A DNA stretch of 64,000 bases from positions 1 through 64,000 of the forward strand of contig VCMS01000027.1 in NCBI GenBank assembly GCA_022539475.1, given 5' to 3'. The position numbers and the translations under genes are program-made. Positions 49,628 to 61,734 of this stretch are shown in pieces. Position 1 is the first letter of the stretch. Each line of letters begins with the position of its first letter. The DNA comes from Gracilaria domingensis. Its lineage: Eukaryota > Rhodophyta > Florideophyceae > Gracilariales > Gracilariaceae. Under the pieces are notes generated by a model, which was given only the letters and a program-made list of their open reading frames with translations, did no database searches and was not told where the DNA came from.

Positions 49628-52374
49628 CTAGGAGGCCTTAGAGGAATCACGCCCACATCCGCCACCACGAGCGGTCTCGCGACCACGCCCACGGCCACGG
49701 GCGGTGCCGCGGGCCTTCACGACCAGAGGACACCGACGTAGAACCGGCGGAGCAACCGCCTCATCCGCTAGCCCCGCTCGCTGGTGCACCACCACTTGGC
49801 AAAAAGAGTAGAGGCAGAAGGCCCTACCCGGGTGCCGCTGCTAACAACCGTCATGTTGTTCGCAGGGCCAGTGGTTGGATGGAAAGAAGAGGGAAAGCTA
49901 GTCGGAAGGATACCACTGGAGGTCGGTGGGGGAGCAAGACCGCTAGATGACCCCGCTCCAGGGGTTAGCTTAGCAGGTGCGCCGACTTTCGAAGGCCCAG
50001 GACCCGTGAGCGGCATCGGAGCGCTGGATGACGACGGCAGCGGGGCCGAGCGGGAACCAGTATGGAAACCACTTGGTGCTCCCCCAGAGCCCGCAGGCGG
50101 AAGAGAAACGTTATGAGGGCCAAGAGGGGTATAAACCGGTGCGGACGAGTCCGTACCAGGAGGTTCACCAGGCGGTTGATACGTTCCAAGGCTACCAAAG
50201 CCTACCATTTGGGTTGGAGGTGCCTGAGATGTAGGAGCGTATGGGTTGAAGCTTTCCACAGGTAGTCGATGTAGAGTTGCAAGGCTTTCCACGAGGTTGC
50301 TCAACTGACCGACAAAGGCAGTCACCTCACGGTAGAGATTACACTGGAATTAGCCGCGGAATTGCCGCAACTCATTAGTGCGCCTCTCATAGTGAGCTAC
50401 CAATGGGAGCAAGTTCGTCAGAGTATCCACGGCGGTGGGGATGTCGTTCGGACCAGGACGGTTGAAATGCACCATCGAGGTGTAGTTAAGAAGAGCCAGA
50501 GCGCTCCTCATCGCGCCACTGTCACCACCTAGAGGTACCTGATTCACTGGGGGCGACTCAAAACCAATACGGAGAGGCCCATGGGTTCCCCGCCCGGGAG
50601 GATGCGCAGCTGCTTGGGGATTAGGAGAACCACTGGGGGTGGGAGGTGCCACACTAGTGAGAAGAGTGGCCTGTACGGGGGCCGAAGGAGGTAACGCAGG
50701 GGAATCATATTTCACGGCGGTCACTATCACGGTATCATCATCACCAAAAGGTTTCTCGCCAGCCACATGCTTGTTCTGCAAGGGCACAGTGCTCTGAACC
50801 TCGGGTTCATATACGTCCCAACCTTGATGGTCGCCCCAATTGTGGTTACTCACAGCCGTGAGGCAGCTGTCCAGCTGCTGGACAGTATACTTCGTACCTT
50901 CCACAATGGCAGCAAGCCCCATCGAACGGATGTCTCCGATGGCATCAGTGAGGATGTGAAAGATACGACCAACTGGTTGAGTACCGCTGATGCCTATGGC
51001 CTTGTGAGGACAACGGGTGTCCCAAGTTACACCTTCCAAGAATGCCTGAAGGGCGAGAATCGCCACCATAACGGCCCATTCGCTACGCGCAACGGACCAA
51101 ACGGCATACGCATTGTTTCTTTCGAGGACGATGCTACTTCTAAAGTACGCTAGGACCGCAGAGGTCGGTACCTCCAACCGCTGGCAAACTTCTTAGTGAT
51201 CCCACCAAGACGGTCGACTCACATACCACGACCGGCGGTTTTGGTCGCTCTGCGACCAGTATTCAACGTTGTGAAAGAGGTGCATCGTGCGCGTACGCTC
51301 ATGACGGTGAAGGACACGGCTCTCAGCCATCGCGTCGGTCGCCCACCTGCCACAGTCTGTCCAATAGTTGGTGTCTAGAGAGCGCTCGAAAGGCGCATAA
51401 TCGAGATTGACCTCGAGGTGACCAATTGGTTCCTCCAGACGGTGAACAATATCGATCACACGGCAAAAGTAATGGACCTTCCCGTCGCAACGGATGAACG
51501 GGAGTTCCGATGGCATGGCCACTGAGATGCAGTAGAGGAACTTCGTATGCTTTTGCCGGGGTTGAAAGCATTGAGGACGACCAAACCGGTTCTGTTTCTC
51601 ACCCTGACGTGGCGGTGGCGGAGCCATCGGCACCGCCTCCAACCGGAGATAATCCCAGCGGGCGATTGCGATGTACTAGGAGAGTGCCATATGACGAAAC
51701 CGCACCGGGCAGAAGAAGGAGCTGAGGTGGAACGGCCAGTTCCCCAACGCGACCATTTTGGCAGAGATGCCGGCAAACCGAGCGCCATAATGGGCGTGCG
51801 GCTGCCCGTGGGTCCTGTTAAGGTCGTGAGGGGTCAGATTCTGAACCTCCACTTTTCTGGCGACCGCCAAGGGGTTGATGTTGCTGAGACCAGCAGCTGC
51901 GGCTTAAGGATCATAGCCGCCGCCACGACCGTATGGATCCTGGCGCGCGCTCGAGCTCTCCCTAGTAATAGCCTTCAAGATACCGCCGCTGCGGCTGCGG
52001 GCTACCTCAGGGGTCTTCCCAGACAACCTCGAAGCGGCAAGAACCTCGCGGACTGAGTGGAGAGCTTTCGGTGACGGAGATACCTCAGAGGTGGAGCCGC
52101 CCCTTATAGGGTCCTAATGCCGCTCTTCATCCACCACGAGGGTCTCGGCTTCCGGAGCGTCGGCGCCCAACGGGAGCGAAACCGGAGTACCGGTTTGGGA
52201 CAAGCCACGGCGACGCGGATATTTTACCAACGGGTAATCGGGCGCATACAGCGCCCCTGCGTCAGAAGAGCGCACCGCAGCCGTCAGAGTGGGGGAGACA
52301 CAGGCGTCATCCTCGTCAACGCGGCGCTCGAAATTCATAGACCACCCCGTAGGGGAGGTCTACCGTTCACCCAT
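49628..52374 (-). pseudogene. Antisense gene of element C (decayed homologue of the 908-aa gene)
   Basis: The ATG at 52,372-52,374 and a TAG at 49,628-49,630 correspond to both ends of the intact gene. Fragments in several frames align along its whole length, including the Trp-rich core (51,193-51,642: FHNVEYWSQSD, RPSWWDH) and the Pro/Gly-rich region with RG-rich tail. Conservative substitutions dominate in the core. The poly(A) signal is kept at about 49,582. It shows that the antisense gene is an old, family-wide part of the element and not a chance frame. Confidence 0.75.
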
Positions 52375-52912
52375 GAGCTTAGAAGTTGTGCGACGGAAAC
52401 GACGCGGAGGATCGTGACCAAGACGGAAGGCCGTGGGGTAGAGCAGAAGTGCCTCACCAAGTGAGTCTACCGTCGACCGTGGAGAACGCCCCGAGGGGGC
52501 CCAGATCGCGCGTTCGTTGCGCCAAGCGCGCCGATCTATTAGGGCTGGCACTGGCGGGGAGCGTGACCACGAAGGTGTGCAATCAACGCACTCGAGACCC
52601 CCCCTAATGGAGGATGCTGCGCTTAAAGCGCCGTGTCGCGCCAAAGCGCGTGCGACGCGCCGGGCAATGCAAGACCTTGACCGTTTGGCGAAAGGGCGGC
52701 AGACGCCGCGGGGCGTGCCTGTCGGTAGGAGGGGGGTCTGTAGTATAGTACGCCCGATCGGTTGGAGCTCCATTCGACCAAATGGTAACCTCAGGCGCCT
52801 CTGAGCACGTGTGTCTAGTGCACTACGTGGAACGCGTATGCGCACGCATGGCAAGGACTAAGTAGTTTATTTTTGTTAATTTAGAATTAATATTTACTAG
52901 ATAGTGTAGATA

Positions 52913-53308
52913 TGTGGCCGGGGTGGTGCACCACAAATGCACCTCCCGGTCGCTCACGTGGCACTAAGTACTTGAGAGCCAGATAGGCGCTCGGGGTACT
53001 AGACCTCCGAAGCGCCAACCTCCCACACCAAATGGTAAAGTCAAGCACCAACTAGGCTAAGGTGATACAAGTTCGGTTCTACAGTCACCAATTGGTAAGT
53101 CTAGTCGTGCTTCTACTAGCTTTTCTGACCACGAGGGTAGTACGTGCCCGCTGCACACTAGTGCGGGCGTATTTACCACTTGATCACCTTGCGATATAGG
53201 CAACGGTGGGTGCTGCCGATCTATTAGGTGTCACGTGTTTCAACCTCGGCATGGTCGAGCTCACACCGGGTTCCTCGCTGACAGGTCGCACCGATCGGTT
53301 ATACCACA
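52913..53308 (+). repeat. Right terminal block of element C (396 bp)
   Basis: Begins TGTGGCCGGG and ends ATACCACA like the element A blocks. The flank beyond (CAAATACAAACG) is unrelated to element sequence. Confidence 0.75.
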
Positions 53309-54290
53309 CAAATACAAACGAACGCCTACTGAAACATAGTAATTGCAATTAAACTAGGTCATTCCGCAACAACTTATTCTTCTCAGATATAGACACACCA
53401 ATACAACTCTCTAGTACCACTGTTCCGAAACCGGAACTATCACTCCAGAACACGCCGCCGTTTCAGTAAATCTTTTGCAGGAACATTTATTGGAACGAAA
53501 CTCCAAACTTTTGTAGTATAGTGGCACGGATCACTAACCACGGGAGGAACGGTACAAAAGATGAGGGGCCAACGGGGAGATCACTGGTAAAAGGTGCAAT
53601 GGGCGAGCACTATTGGTCGTGGCTGCAGGACACGGCGAGCGACGTAGCGAGGGCCTGAAAAACTTAAGGTACTTGGTACTGGCTAACCTATGGGGTCAGA
53701 TAGTTGCCAAGGGGTCTCTTACTTCACCACAGGAGGGAGGCGCAGCTCGAGTGGCCTAAGTATCGGCCGCGAGGCGCCTCAACCTCAGAAGTGGTGTACT
53801 ATACCGCAATGCATCACGTGTACTATATATACTACCTATGGTACAAAAACTACTAGATACAAATTAGAAGACCAATGGGAGTTAACCAAAGCACATGTAA
53901 TCTACCTCTTGGACATCCACATAGCAACCAGCAATGACAGACCACCAGGAGTCCATCTTGAGGCTCAGTATACTACATACCTCCCCCCTTAGACTTTGCC
54001 GTCTCGGGAAAGGTGGCCATAAATCCAGTTCTTTCTGCATGCATAACCAACGGAACAAGAACACCATATCCCGTTTGAAATCCTGCACACCCTCTGGATA
54101 CTTCACTAGTGAGTGCTCTTTCGCTCAAAGAAATCCGGACCTATGGTCCCCATAACATCCAAAACGTCACGTATTGTGGTCTCCATGAGCAACGTTTAAA
54201 CCTATCAGCTGCCGATGGGGCACAGAAGATGACCAATGGAACATGCCAAGCCGCTGGAGCAATGTTCGCAGACGTAAGCCTTCAGGGCGG
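53309..54290. other. Interval between elements C and D
   Basis: No gene. Part may be U3-like sequence of element D, since TTTGTAGTATAGTGGCACGG near 53,510 recalls the TGTAGTATAG stretch of element A near 1,653. A TATATATACTACC stretch near 53,825 is AT-rich but not clearly a promoter. Confidence 0.35.
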
Positions 54291-54717
54291 TGTTGTGCAG
54301 TGAGAGGCACCACCCTGGCGGGTGCATAGTAGTCGTTTATTTAGTTAGTGTGCACAGGGTGCACCCCAGGGTCCCACACGTGTTGGGTTGTGACAGTTGT
54401 CGTGTTGCCCTTCGGCACCCCCCTTACAGGTAGATAGTTTATTATTTTCGACACGTGGCTACTGCTCGTGGGAGGTGCACTTGAGCATCTCCCGCCGGGC
54501 AGAGCTCATCGTGGTAACCCTCAAGCACCCCCTAGCCGATTCTCCCATCGTCTGGTTTCCCAACAGAGTCATCCTACCGTCACTACCGGTGCTCCACGCC
54601 TATCTCGTGGCCCGTTGTTAGCGTCCGTTGAGTGCTCCTTCGTCCCCGCTTGAGTGCTGCGCAGTTTATTCCTTTTGCAGGGCATAGTACGTTGTCACGG
54701 CCTGTGGCTGTACTACA
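54291..54717 (+). repeat. Probable 5' LTR, or its end, of element D
   Basis: TGTTGTGCAG...ACTACA, ending 2 nt before the shared PBS. The right boundary is well placed by the PBS; the left boundary is a guess, with TGAGAGGCACC at 54,301 as an alternative. No second copy occurs in the window. Confidence 0.45.
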
Positions 54718-54719
54718 AC

Positions 54720-54734
54720 TGGTCTCCCGACTTA
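54720..54734 (+). other. Primer binding site of element D
   Basis: TGGTCTCCCGACTTA, identical to the first 15 bases of the element A site although the flanking LTR sequence is largely unrelated. Confidence 0.7.
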
Positions 54735-54951
54735 TAATAACCCTCTTGGGTCTTTTCTGGTTAACTCGACCCTCATGGGATTCGCGTCGTCGCTTTCAAA
54801 TCATTTCTTCCCTCTCGGGTTTTTCCGACCCGTCGCGGATCATTTGGTTTCACCGCGCCGTTTCATTTTCCCTCTAGGGTTTTCTCAAACTTGCCCGCAT
54901 TTGGGTTCATCTTACCGCAAGCGGGACGAAAATTCCTTTCTGCCTACCGTT

Positions 54952-57171
54952 ATGGCCACCCTACCGGGATCTTCTCATGGACACGCCGGTCTTGCTCCAC
55001 CCCATCGGGATAAAGACACTGATGAAGTGCCGCCTGCTCCCGGTTCAGGGGCTCCGAGCACCCGAAGTACCCATGGAGGGATCGTACCACTCGTGGAGAA
55101 CCCGGAGCGCATACTCCGTCAGTCCTGCCCGACCGACTTTCGGAACCTTCTGGAGGCCATGCGCCAGCATGCCTCACGAGAAGCGACTCCGCAGCCGCAG
55201 ATCCCCAGGGTAATAGCGCCTGAGACTCCCGTTGGGAGTCTGCAACGACCCGCAGGGAGTGAGGTTCAACCCGTTACGGGAGAGCTACTCATTGCCCTGA
55301 AGCCTCTCGTGGAGTCTATGGTGACACTCGAGGTCGAGCGCCGTATTCCCCAAAGGGTTAATGCTGAAGTGGAGGGCCTGCTGGATACCCTTGTCCAGCG
55401 AGTCTCTGCTAAGATGACCGTCATCGCAATTCTGGACGGCGCTTTTGCCACCAGTGTGCACACTGAGGTACAGCGCCGTCTCCAGCTCGCTCCCATTAGG
55501 TATGAGCAAACTGTCAACCGTCAGCCGGCCGTTTCGGTATGGCAACCGACCACTATCCCTGCCGAACATGAAGCAGATTCCAGACCCGGCAGGGACCCCA
55601 ACATTGATAGACCCGACTTGGGCAATCCCCTCCCAGGGCAGCAGAAGAGTACCGGTCGCGATTCCCACGTGGGTCGTGACAAAGAGAGGACCCGGAAGTC
55701 CCCAAGCCGACGTCGGAACAGGAGGAAGTCATCCCGCAAGGGTCGTGGCTTTTCCGACTTGGACGACTCGCCGTCTGACTCAGACAGGTCAGACGCGGTC
55801 GACTCGGACGACTGCGACCCCGAAGTAGACGTTTCGCATTTGCGGCGCATTCGACACAACAATGGGAACTTTACTAAAGTGCTGAGCTTCAAGAACTATC
55901 GCTCGAACGACTGGAGTGGGCGTTACAACGTTTCGGTCGCTCGCTCAGTTGCGAAGCATGCGAAACGCATGCAACTGCAAATGCCCTTGAAGTTCTCGGG
56001 CAAAGGTCCAATTTTGGTCTTACGGTTCTTGGCCGCGTTCCGGAATGCGTGTGACTATAATGGTGTACAAGAAGGAGCAGCCCTCTGGCTGTTTCGCTTC
56101 TTTCTGGAGCAACCCGCTATGGACCCAGTAACCGCCAAGATCACTGGCGAATCCGGGGCCGTGGTCGAGAAGAGTTTTGAACTCCTCTCCCCATACTCCG
56201 AGGTGATCAACTACCTCCTTGAGGTTTAGGCGATGGACGATGTCCTATCGGAGGCCTAACACGACGTCATCACACACCGCCAGAGCTCAGCGGTGTCTGA
56301 GCGCGAACTCGCTGACCAATTGTGGACACAGAACCTCCGATGCGTAAACATCTTCCCTGAGGGTCGCCTCAAGGCCCTTTTCGTTGAGGGATTGCTTCCC
56401 GCAATCAGGGCCGGTGTACGGATGTACTCGTCGACGCATCCTAGAGTGGTTTTCTGCCAGCTTGTCAGCTATGCTAAAAGGCTGAGTGATACCCATCGGG
56501 AAGGCAAGAAGTATTTTAAGACACTGGACGTGGCGACAAACGCACAGACCCGACGAGTCTCATCGAAGGCTTCGCTGAGTGTCTCAAATGACACTGATGA
56601 ACCCGAGTGTGGCCTGCATTTTAAAGACGAGGACGCCCTGGCCCTTGCTGTCCAACCAGCGGCGCCCCCGTCTACTGCCTCTCTCCCTTCTACGGGTACT
56701 TCGACTCCGTCCGCGATACAACCCCGACGGGAAGTCAACTACACGTCCCCCAGCGTTAATCCAGTGACACCCTCTCAGACGCCACCACCGAATCGCGCGG
56801 TACCGAATTCCAACAACAGAACGACTCCCTGTCGTATCTATCTGTCCACCTCTCGGCCTTGCTGCGAATGGCTCCCACCCGAATACCGGAACACGTTGGT
56901 GCAAGTTCGCGAGGCAAAATATCACCGACGTGTCGCTAAAGGGTACTTTAAGCCCCGCCAGGGACAGCCGCCACGTCAAAACCCAAGTGGGCAATTGCCC
57001 TCAGGTCAGGCTGCAGCGCTAGACTGTTGCCTGCAAGAGAGAGTGAACCCCGTGAGACGTGCTCCTGCACCTTCGCGGAGCCCTCAACAGGTCAATCAAA
57101 TCCTCTCCTTTGAGGAGAGTCCTAGCGAAAACAGCGCGCACCTGAAGAGAAACGAGAGGGAGGAAGCGTAG
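54952..57171 (+). pseudogene. gag: gag of element D (two internal stops)
   Basis: From the ATG at 54,952 one frame reaches the TAG at 57,169-57,171, interrupted only by TAG at 56,227-56,229 and TAA at 56,257-56,259. The N-terminal part aligns with element A gag (IVPLVENPERIL). A Ser/Asp/Arg-rich linker follows at about 55,700-55,830, then a capsid-like region (MPLKFSGKGPILVLRFL..., ALWLFRFF). The region around the stops matches the element A stretch FLLETYATDEVIQEAY, so the stops are decay within conserved sequence. A Cys-rich patch near 56,830-56,870 replaces the canonical knuckle. Protease follows in the -1 frame. Confidence 0.75.
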
Positions 57172-57584
57172 GGGCCACGCTTTCCTCTCGAGGTACGAGC
57201 CTCACCCCCCGGGCTGACTCAGAATCCAACCCAATATGGGTTTCTGAAGACGCTCACAGTAATAGTCTCCTTAGATCTGATGACGAGGACGGCCTTGATA
57301 TGGGTACAGTTTTTATTACGACCAGAAAAACCTATAAAGTCCATATGGAAGCGGGATTTACAAAACGCACGACCAGAACCCTCCTGGGAATTTTTGACAC
57401 CGGCGACGGCCCGAACATCATACATGCCAAGAATTTCCGACCTGGGTATGAACGGTTTCTCAACCGTAAACGGACCCCTCGGGTTTTTAACGCGTCGAAG
57501 GAACCCATGAATATACTGGGAACCATCGTGGTTCCGACCCGACTGGGAAATTTGCAGCAGCGCGTACCGTTCCTGGCCCTATGA
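57168..57584 (+). pseudogene. Protease of element D, truncated
   Basis: The frame is -1 to gag and already open across the gag stop. It contains the retropepsin motif IFDTGDGPNIIHAKNF (about 57,390-57,440), matching element A. It ends at a TGA at 57,582-57,584. No RT follows, so the element is broken off here or was interrupted by other DNA. Confidence 0.65.
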
Positions 57585-58544
57585 ACCATGGTTCTAGGCG
57601 AGATGTGTCCGTTCAGTTGCCAAAAAATGCTCAAAAAATAGCAGTAGGTGACGAATAGTCCGCGCGCTATGGCCGTGTTGCATGGAGTGATTTTTTCATT
57701 CTTTTTAATTGGCACCCAACATGTCCGATTGGCAGGCAGCGGATTTACCCTGTCCCAAAAGCAGCCGATTTTATCGAGAAGAGCATATCGTCGCCCACTC
57801 TTTTGTCTCCTGCGGAGATCGGTGTCTTCTTTTCAAAAAAGAATTGCTGTTATATCTATGGGGTTTGCGCCTACCTGGAATTCACTGATATCCGCCCAAT
57901 TTCTTTCGCCCATACATGACTATGTCGCTTCTCTTTCCTCTCAACAGACGTTAGATGGCCTCTTTGCAATTTATGCCTCATCCTTCATAATGATACTATG
58001 GGCTCACCGCCACCATCCCCCACCTGCGGTCTCCAACCTTGCCTACCACTTTCTTGCCCGCTTTCCCAAACTTTACCGTACCGCTCCCGTATTGAAGACA
58101 AGTTCTATTGCGCCCTCGCATTCCACGTGCCCCACTCACTCGTCGCCTCATTTGCTTAGTACTATGCTGGCGCCCCTGTCAATCCGCCTGCACAACCAGT
58201 TCTGCATCCTATACGGTCGACATGGCGGGTCACACCCGCTCAGAAGGAAGCTCTGCTGAAGACGTTGGGCGAGGAGCCGTACTCAGAACGTACACGAAAC
58301 AACACTGTTTCATTAATTCATCGACGCGCTTCATAGCAAAATGGTTTCAACATCGCCACGAGGATCTAAACCACCCAGACTGCTTTACAGTTTAGCACAA
58401 TCGCACTCGCTTTACTCTCAATGGCTGAGCTGTTAGAATGCGCCATACCGAAAGGTCGTAGTCTACGAGCAATCCGTTATTTCAGTCGCCATCATTATGT
58501 TGGCAACAATGTCAAAACTGCTATTCTCTTAAGAGCTGCCAAGG
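57585..58544. other. Interval after truncated element D
   Basis: A 203-codon ORF (57,648-58,259) and an overlapping shorter one show no family and no domain-like pattern. No RT or LTR of element D is seen. Confidence 0.4.
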
Positions 58545-59990
58545 TATACGTGGCGGTGATCAAGCTGGAGATTGCATCTGGGCCTCTCATAAACCTTGCT
58601 ATCCTCACAGAACGACCAAGGAGTCCCTAAAGATTCTGCAAGGGGGGTGCAACTACTAGAACGAGCTGTGAAGCAACTGAACAATCCAACCGCGATATAT
58701 CTTCCTTGGTGACTTTCTCACCTCGAAGCTGCCGGGCGTCGAGTGTATCCCACGAGAAGCAGGAGCAGCAAAGCTCTTTCGACGTGCAATTCGTCAGGAC
58801 GATCATGTCGGGTCGATGTGGGGCTTGGCCCATCTATACGAGGGTTCTCCGGGATTCCCAGCTAATTACAGGCGAGCAGTAAAATGGTATCAACGAGCCA
58901 TTGATAAGGGCAACGGTACTGATTCAAAAGTTTCTTTGGCAAGGTTACTTGTTGCTAGCGCACAAGGAGTCCATCCGAATCCGATTCAGGCACTGCTTCT
59001 CTTCGAGGAGGCGATTAAGTCAAAAAACCACAGCTACGTTTTTTTTGATGTTGCATATTTGCTCACTGAAGGAAGTAACGGAGTTCCAATGTTCCTTGAG
59101 AGGTGGAACTATATGGGTTCTGTATTGGAAAGTATGATTGCTATCATGCAATGTTCTCCCTAGGGTGCATTTTGTCTGAGGGCACCGACGGAGTTCCACG
59201 AGACGTGAAACGTGCTGTAGAATTATATGAGCAGGCGATTACGAAGGGCCAGAGCGAAGATGCTGTGAATAAGTTAGCTTTGCTTCTTGTGAAAGGAGAT
59301 GATAGTGTTCCAGCAGACGAAGAGCAAGCAGTTCAGCTGTACGAAACGTCGATTGAACGTGTCGGATTTGGTCAATTCAATGATGAACTTGGGCCGAATA
59401 CTCAGATATGGAACGAATACAATACCAAAAGATCCTCAAAGAGCTCAATATTTGTTTGTTCAAGCTGTGAGACAACCTAACGAGCCTGAGGCAATCGCTC
59501 TTCTGAGATTCTGTCTTACGGAGCAGATTTGGTGGAACCGGATCCAAAGAGAGCTTTTGGGCTTTGTGAATGCGTCATTAAGGAACGCAACGAAAAGGGT
59601 GCGATTAATTGCATGGCTAAACTCGTAAGCTACGCACACAAAGAAATTCCTATTGACGCAAAAAGAGCAGACATGCTTTATCAACAACTTGTAGATGAGG
59701 AAAACGATGAGGCAGCCATGGTGGGTACAGGAGAGTTGTTATGGAATGGTTTGGAAGAGTTGAGCTCTGATCAAAGAAGAGCCATAGAGAGGTGTGCACG
59801 CCCCATTAAAGAAGCTGAAAGTGACGGCGGTCCAAGATCTACCTCGGCCGTCATGCACAGATTACCAGATGAGGATGTTCCAACTGATCGAACATGGGCC
59901 ATAAAATTGTGCAATGAATCTACTGATGCTAATCAACATGTATTCGGGAAGTTAACGTTGGCATCATTCGAAGTGTTGGTTTCAGTTTGA
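58545..59990 (+). pseudogene. Sel1-like repeat protein, decayed
   Basis: Tandem ~36-residue Sel1/TPR-like units are readable across three frames, for example GLAHLYEGSPGFPANYRRAVKW, SEGTDGVPRDVKRAVELYEQA and SYAHKEIPIDAKRADMLYQQ. Such solenoids act as scaffolds. At least four frame changes, at about 58,700, 59,150, 59,400 and 59,530, break it. The units are otherwise well preserved. No N-terminal signal or catalytic domain is visible; the start is not determinable. Introns could account for some breaks, but no consistent splice pattern was seen. Confidence 0.7.
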
Positions 59991-60444
59991 TGCAGGGGTA
60001 ATCATGGAGGAAAGAGCCCTGTTACAAATGGATCGAATCTTTCGGTCATGTCGAGTGGATGCAAGGGTTGGGAACATGGATGGCTTCTGGCGTTCCCATG
60101 AGAACGAGTGCTGTTCATAATTTAGTATGATAGTATTAGGATGATACTCGAAGGATGGCACTGGTATCTAGTGGCTTGAGTGGGGTGAATACTAACAATG
60201 GCAGAGTGGTTACCGCCAACTGGTTTTCAGACAGGTGTACTGTTTCTGGGTAAGCTTCTCAATGCCTTTCTTCTCTGCCCGGCATATTTCGTAACGCGTC
60301 CATGGTGGGAACGCTGTGAACTCGCACCAATAGAGTTGGTTTCATTATGACCCCATCCCATCGCAGAGCAGATTGATGTCTATCTGTCCCAAAGCGAGAA
60401 CGTACTGACTCATATGCCTTCAAAACATTTTTGTTTCGATTAGT
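59991..60444. other. Short interval between Sel1 and acetyltransferase relics
   Basis: No gene. It may hold the missing 5' part of the acetyltransferase in decayed form, but no matching frame is readable. Confidence 0.4.
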
Positions 60445-60720
60445 GCGAAAGTAACCATCGGAGATAATGTTATCATCGGACCAGGGGTCCACATATACGC
60501 TGCAAATCACCCAAAAGACATCGAATCGAGGTATCATGGAATGGCACGACCTGTTAAAATTGAGAACAACGTATGGCTCGGAGGTAAATCTGTTTTCCTT
60601 CCAGGAGTCACAATCGGAGAGGAAAGCATAATTGGAGCTGGCTCTGTTGTCACCAAAGATGTTTCTCCATTCTGCATGGCTGTCGGGAACCGGGCTAAAG
60701 TCATAAAGAAGTTGAAGTGA
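60445..60720 (+). pseudogene. Maltose/galactoside-type O-acetyltransferase, C-terminal fragment
   Basis: A frame without a usable start codon gives 91 residues of left-handed beta-helix acetyltransferase: AKVTIGDNVIIGPGVHIYAANHP, KIENNVWLGG, FLPGVTIGEESIIGAGSVVTKD and a VGNRAKVIK ending, stopping at TGA 60,718-60,720. The residues match the NodL/LacA/Maa class, including the catalytic-type His in ANHP. Intact proteins of the class are ~180-200 aa, so the N-terminal half is missing. TTAG directly before the fragment could be a 3' splice site, so a spliced gene is possible. The long minus-strand ORF here is a shadow. Confidence 0.7.
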
Positions 60721-61734
60721 TGTCTGATTTTCGTTCTGCAGCAAAAGTCCAGACTGGTGAGTTTTGTTGGGTGTGATGCTTGGTGGCCTTTGACCAAGGT
60801 GTGACCTTAGAAGAGCAAGAGCAAAATGCGAGGTGACGCTTGGAATGAAACCGCACCTTTATCGACATTCCTAATACAACTGGAAGCTGACTTCTGCCTC
60901 ATAACGTAAGGACAGCTGACGTAAAAGAGAAGAGGAGAGAGAGCTGGGAATTTCAGCTACTGGTTTTAACACATTCCTCGTGATTATGAGGATTGGATTC
61001 ATGAATAGAGCCACAACTACCAGCATACCAAGTATTTTGCATTAGCTTTACATTATTATACCTCATGATAGTCATGATGATCATGGTGATCCTCACAAAG
61101 TTTTTACAGGGTGTGCTCTCCATTAGGAAGACGGACCAGAAAGGCTACGTGTACTGTTGGTATCACAATACGTACACCTATAAGTTGTACGCCATAGAGA
61201 AAACCTTCCTAGTGAGAAAGCGATTCTTTCAGAAACGCTGCGCAGCTACGCCCAAAAACAGAGAGAGAGAGAGAGCGAACCTTACAGCAACCTTTGATAA
61301 AGATCTCAATACCGTTCCACTGGTACCAGAAGTACCCGCCTTTTCGCATGATCCGTCGGTAGTACCGACTCGGTACTGATGGCGCTGTTGTTCACTTAAA
61401 TCTTTTCGCTGAACTTTTCTGCATGAACTGTCTTGCCACATGAGGTCCATGTTGCGATACGCTTTGGGTTGTGTTATCCGGAGAATTTCCTAAGGGTAGC
61501 CTTGGGAAGGATAGCTCAGAGGGCTTTCGAAGCGAATACCAAGGTTAAAGGCTATCCTTAGATATCCCCCCGCGTATTGGCCGTCGTTACATACCAACTG
61601 TACTTCAGTCCTGCGTCGTTTCCACAATTTCTTTGCTCTCATCAACTAGATACAAGTACCTTTGATTCCGAAGTTGCTTGGTCAGCAGAGATCATTTCGT
61701 TTAGCACCAACTCTACCCCGAACTCTTTTTCATC
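60721..61734. other. Interval before the M1 peptidase
   Basis: No gene recognised. AAGGATAGC and GCTATCCTT (about 61,508-61,561) form a 9-bp stem. A 104-codon ORF at 61,065-61,379 has no domain. Confidence 0.4.

Larger units (their letters stand above)
43361..53308 (+). mobile_element. Element C: decayed relative of element A
   Basis: Same order as element A: terminal block, PBS, gag, PR, pol, G-rich tract, antisense gene, noncoding stretch, terminal block. Many stops and frameshifts are present, and ~930 bp spanning the end of gag and the start of PR are missing at 45,505. It is diverged throughout from element A, so it is an older insertion. No target duplication is visible because the left terminus lacks ~25 bp. 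Confidence 0.88.

Noticed and set aside
60259-60744. 161-codon minus-strand ORF
   Set aside because: It is the complement of the acetyltransferase fragment, whose plus-strand translation matches a known family.
61508-61565. tRNA-like GGATAGCTCAGAGG sequence
   Set aside because: No T-arm, anticodon arm or complete acceptor stem is present.
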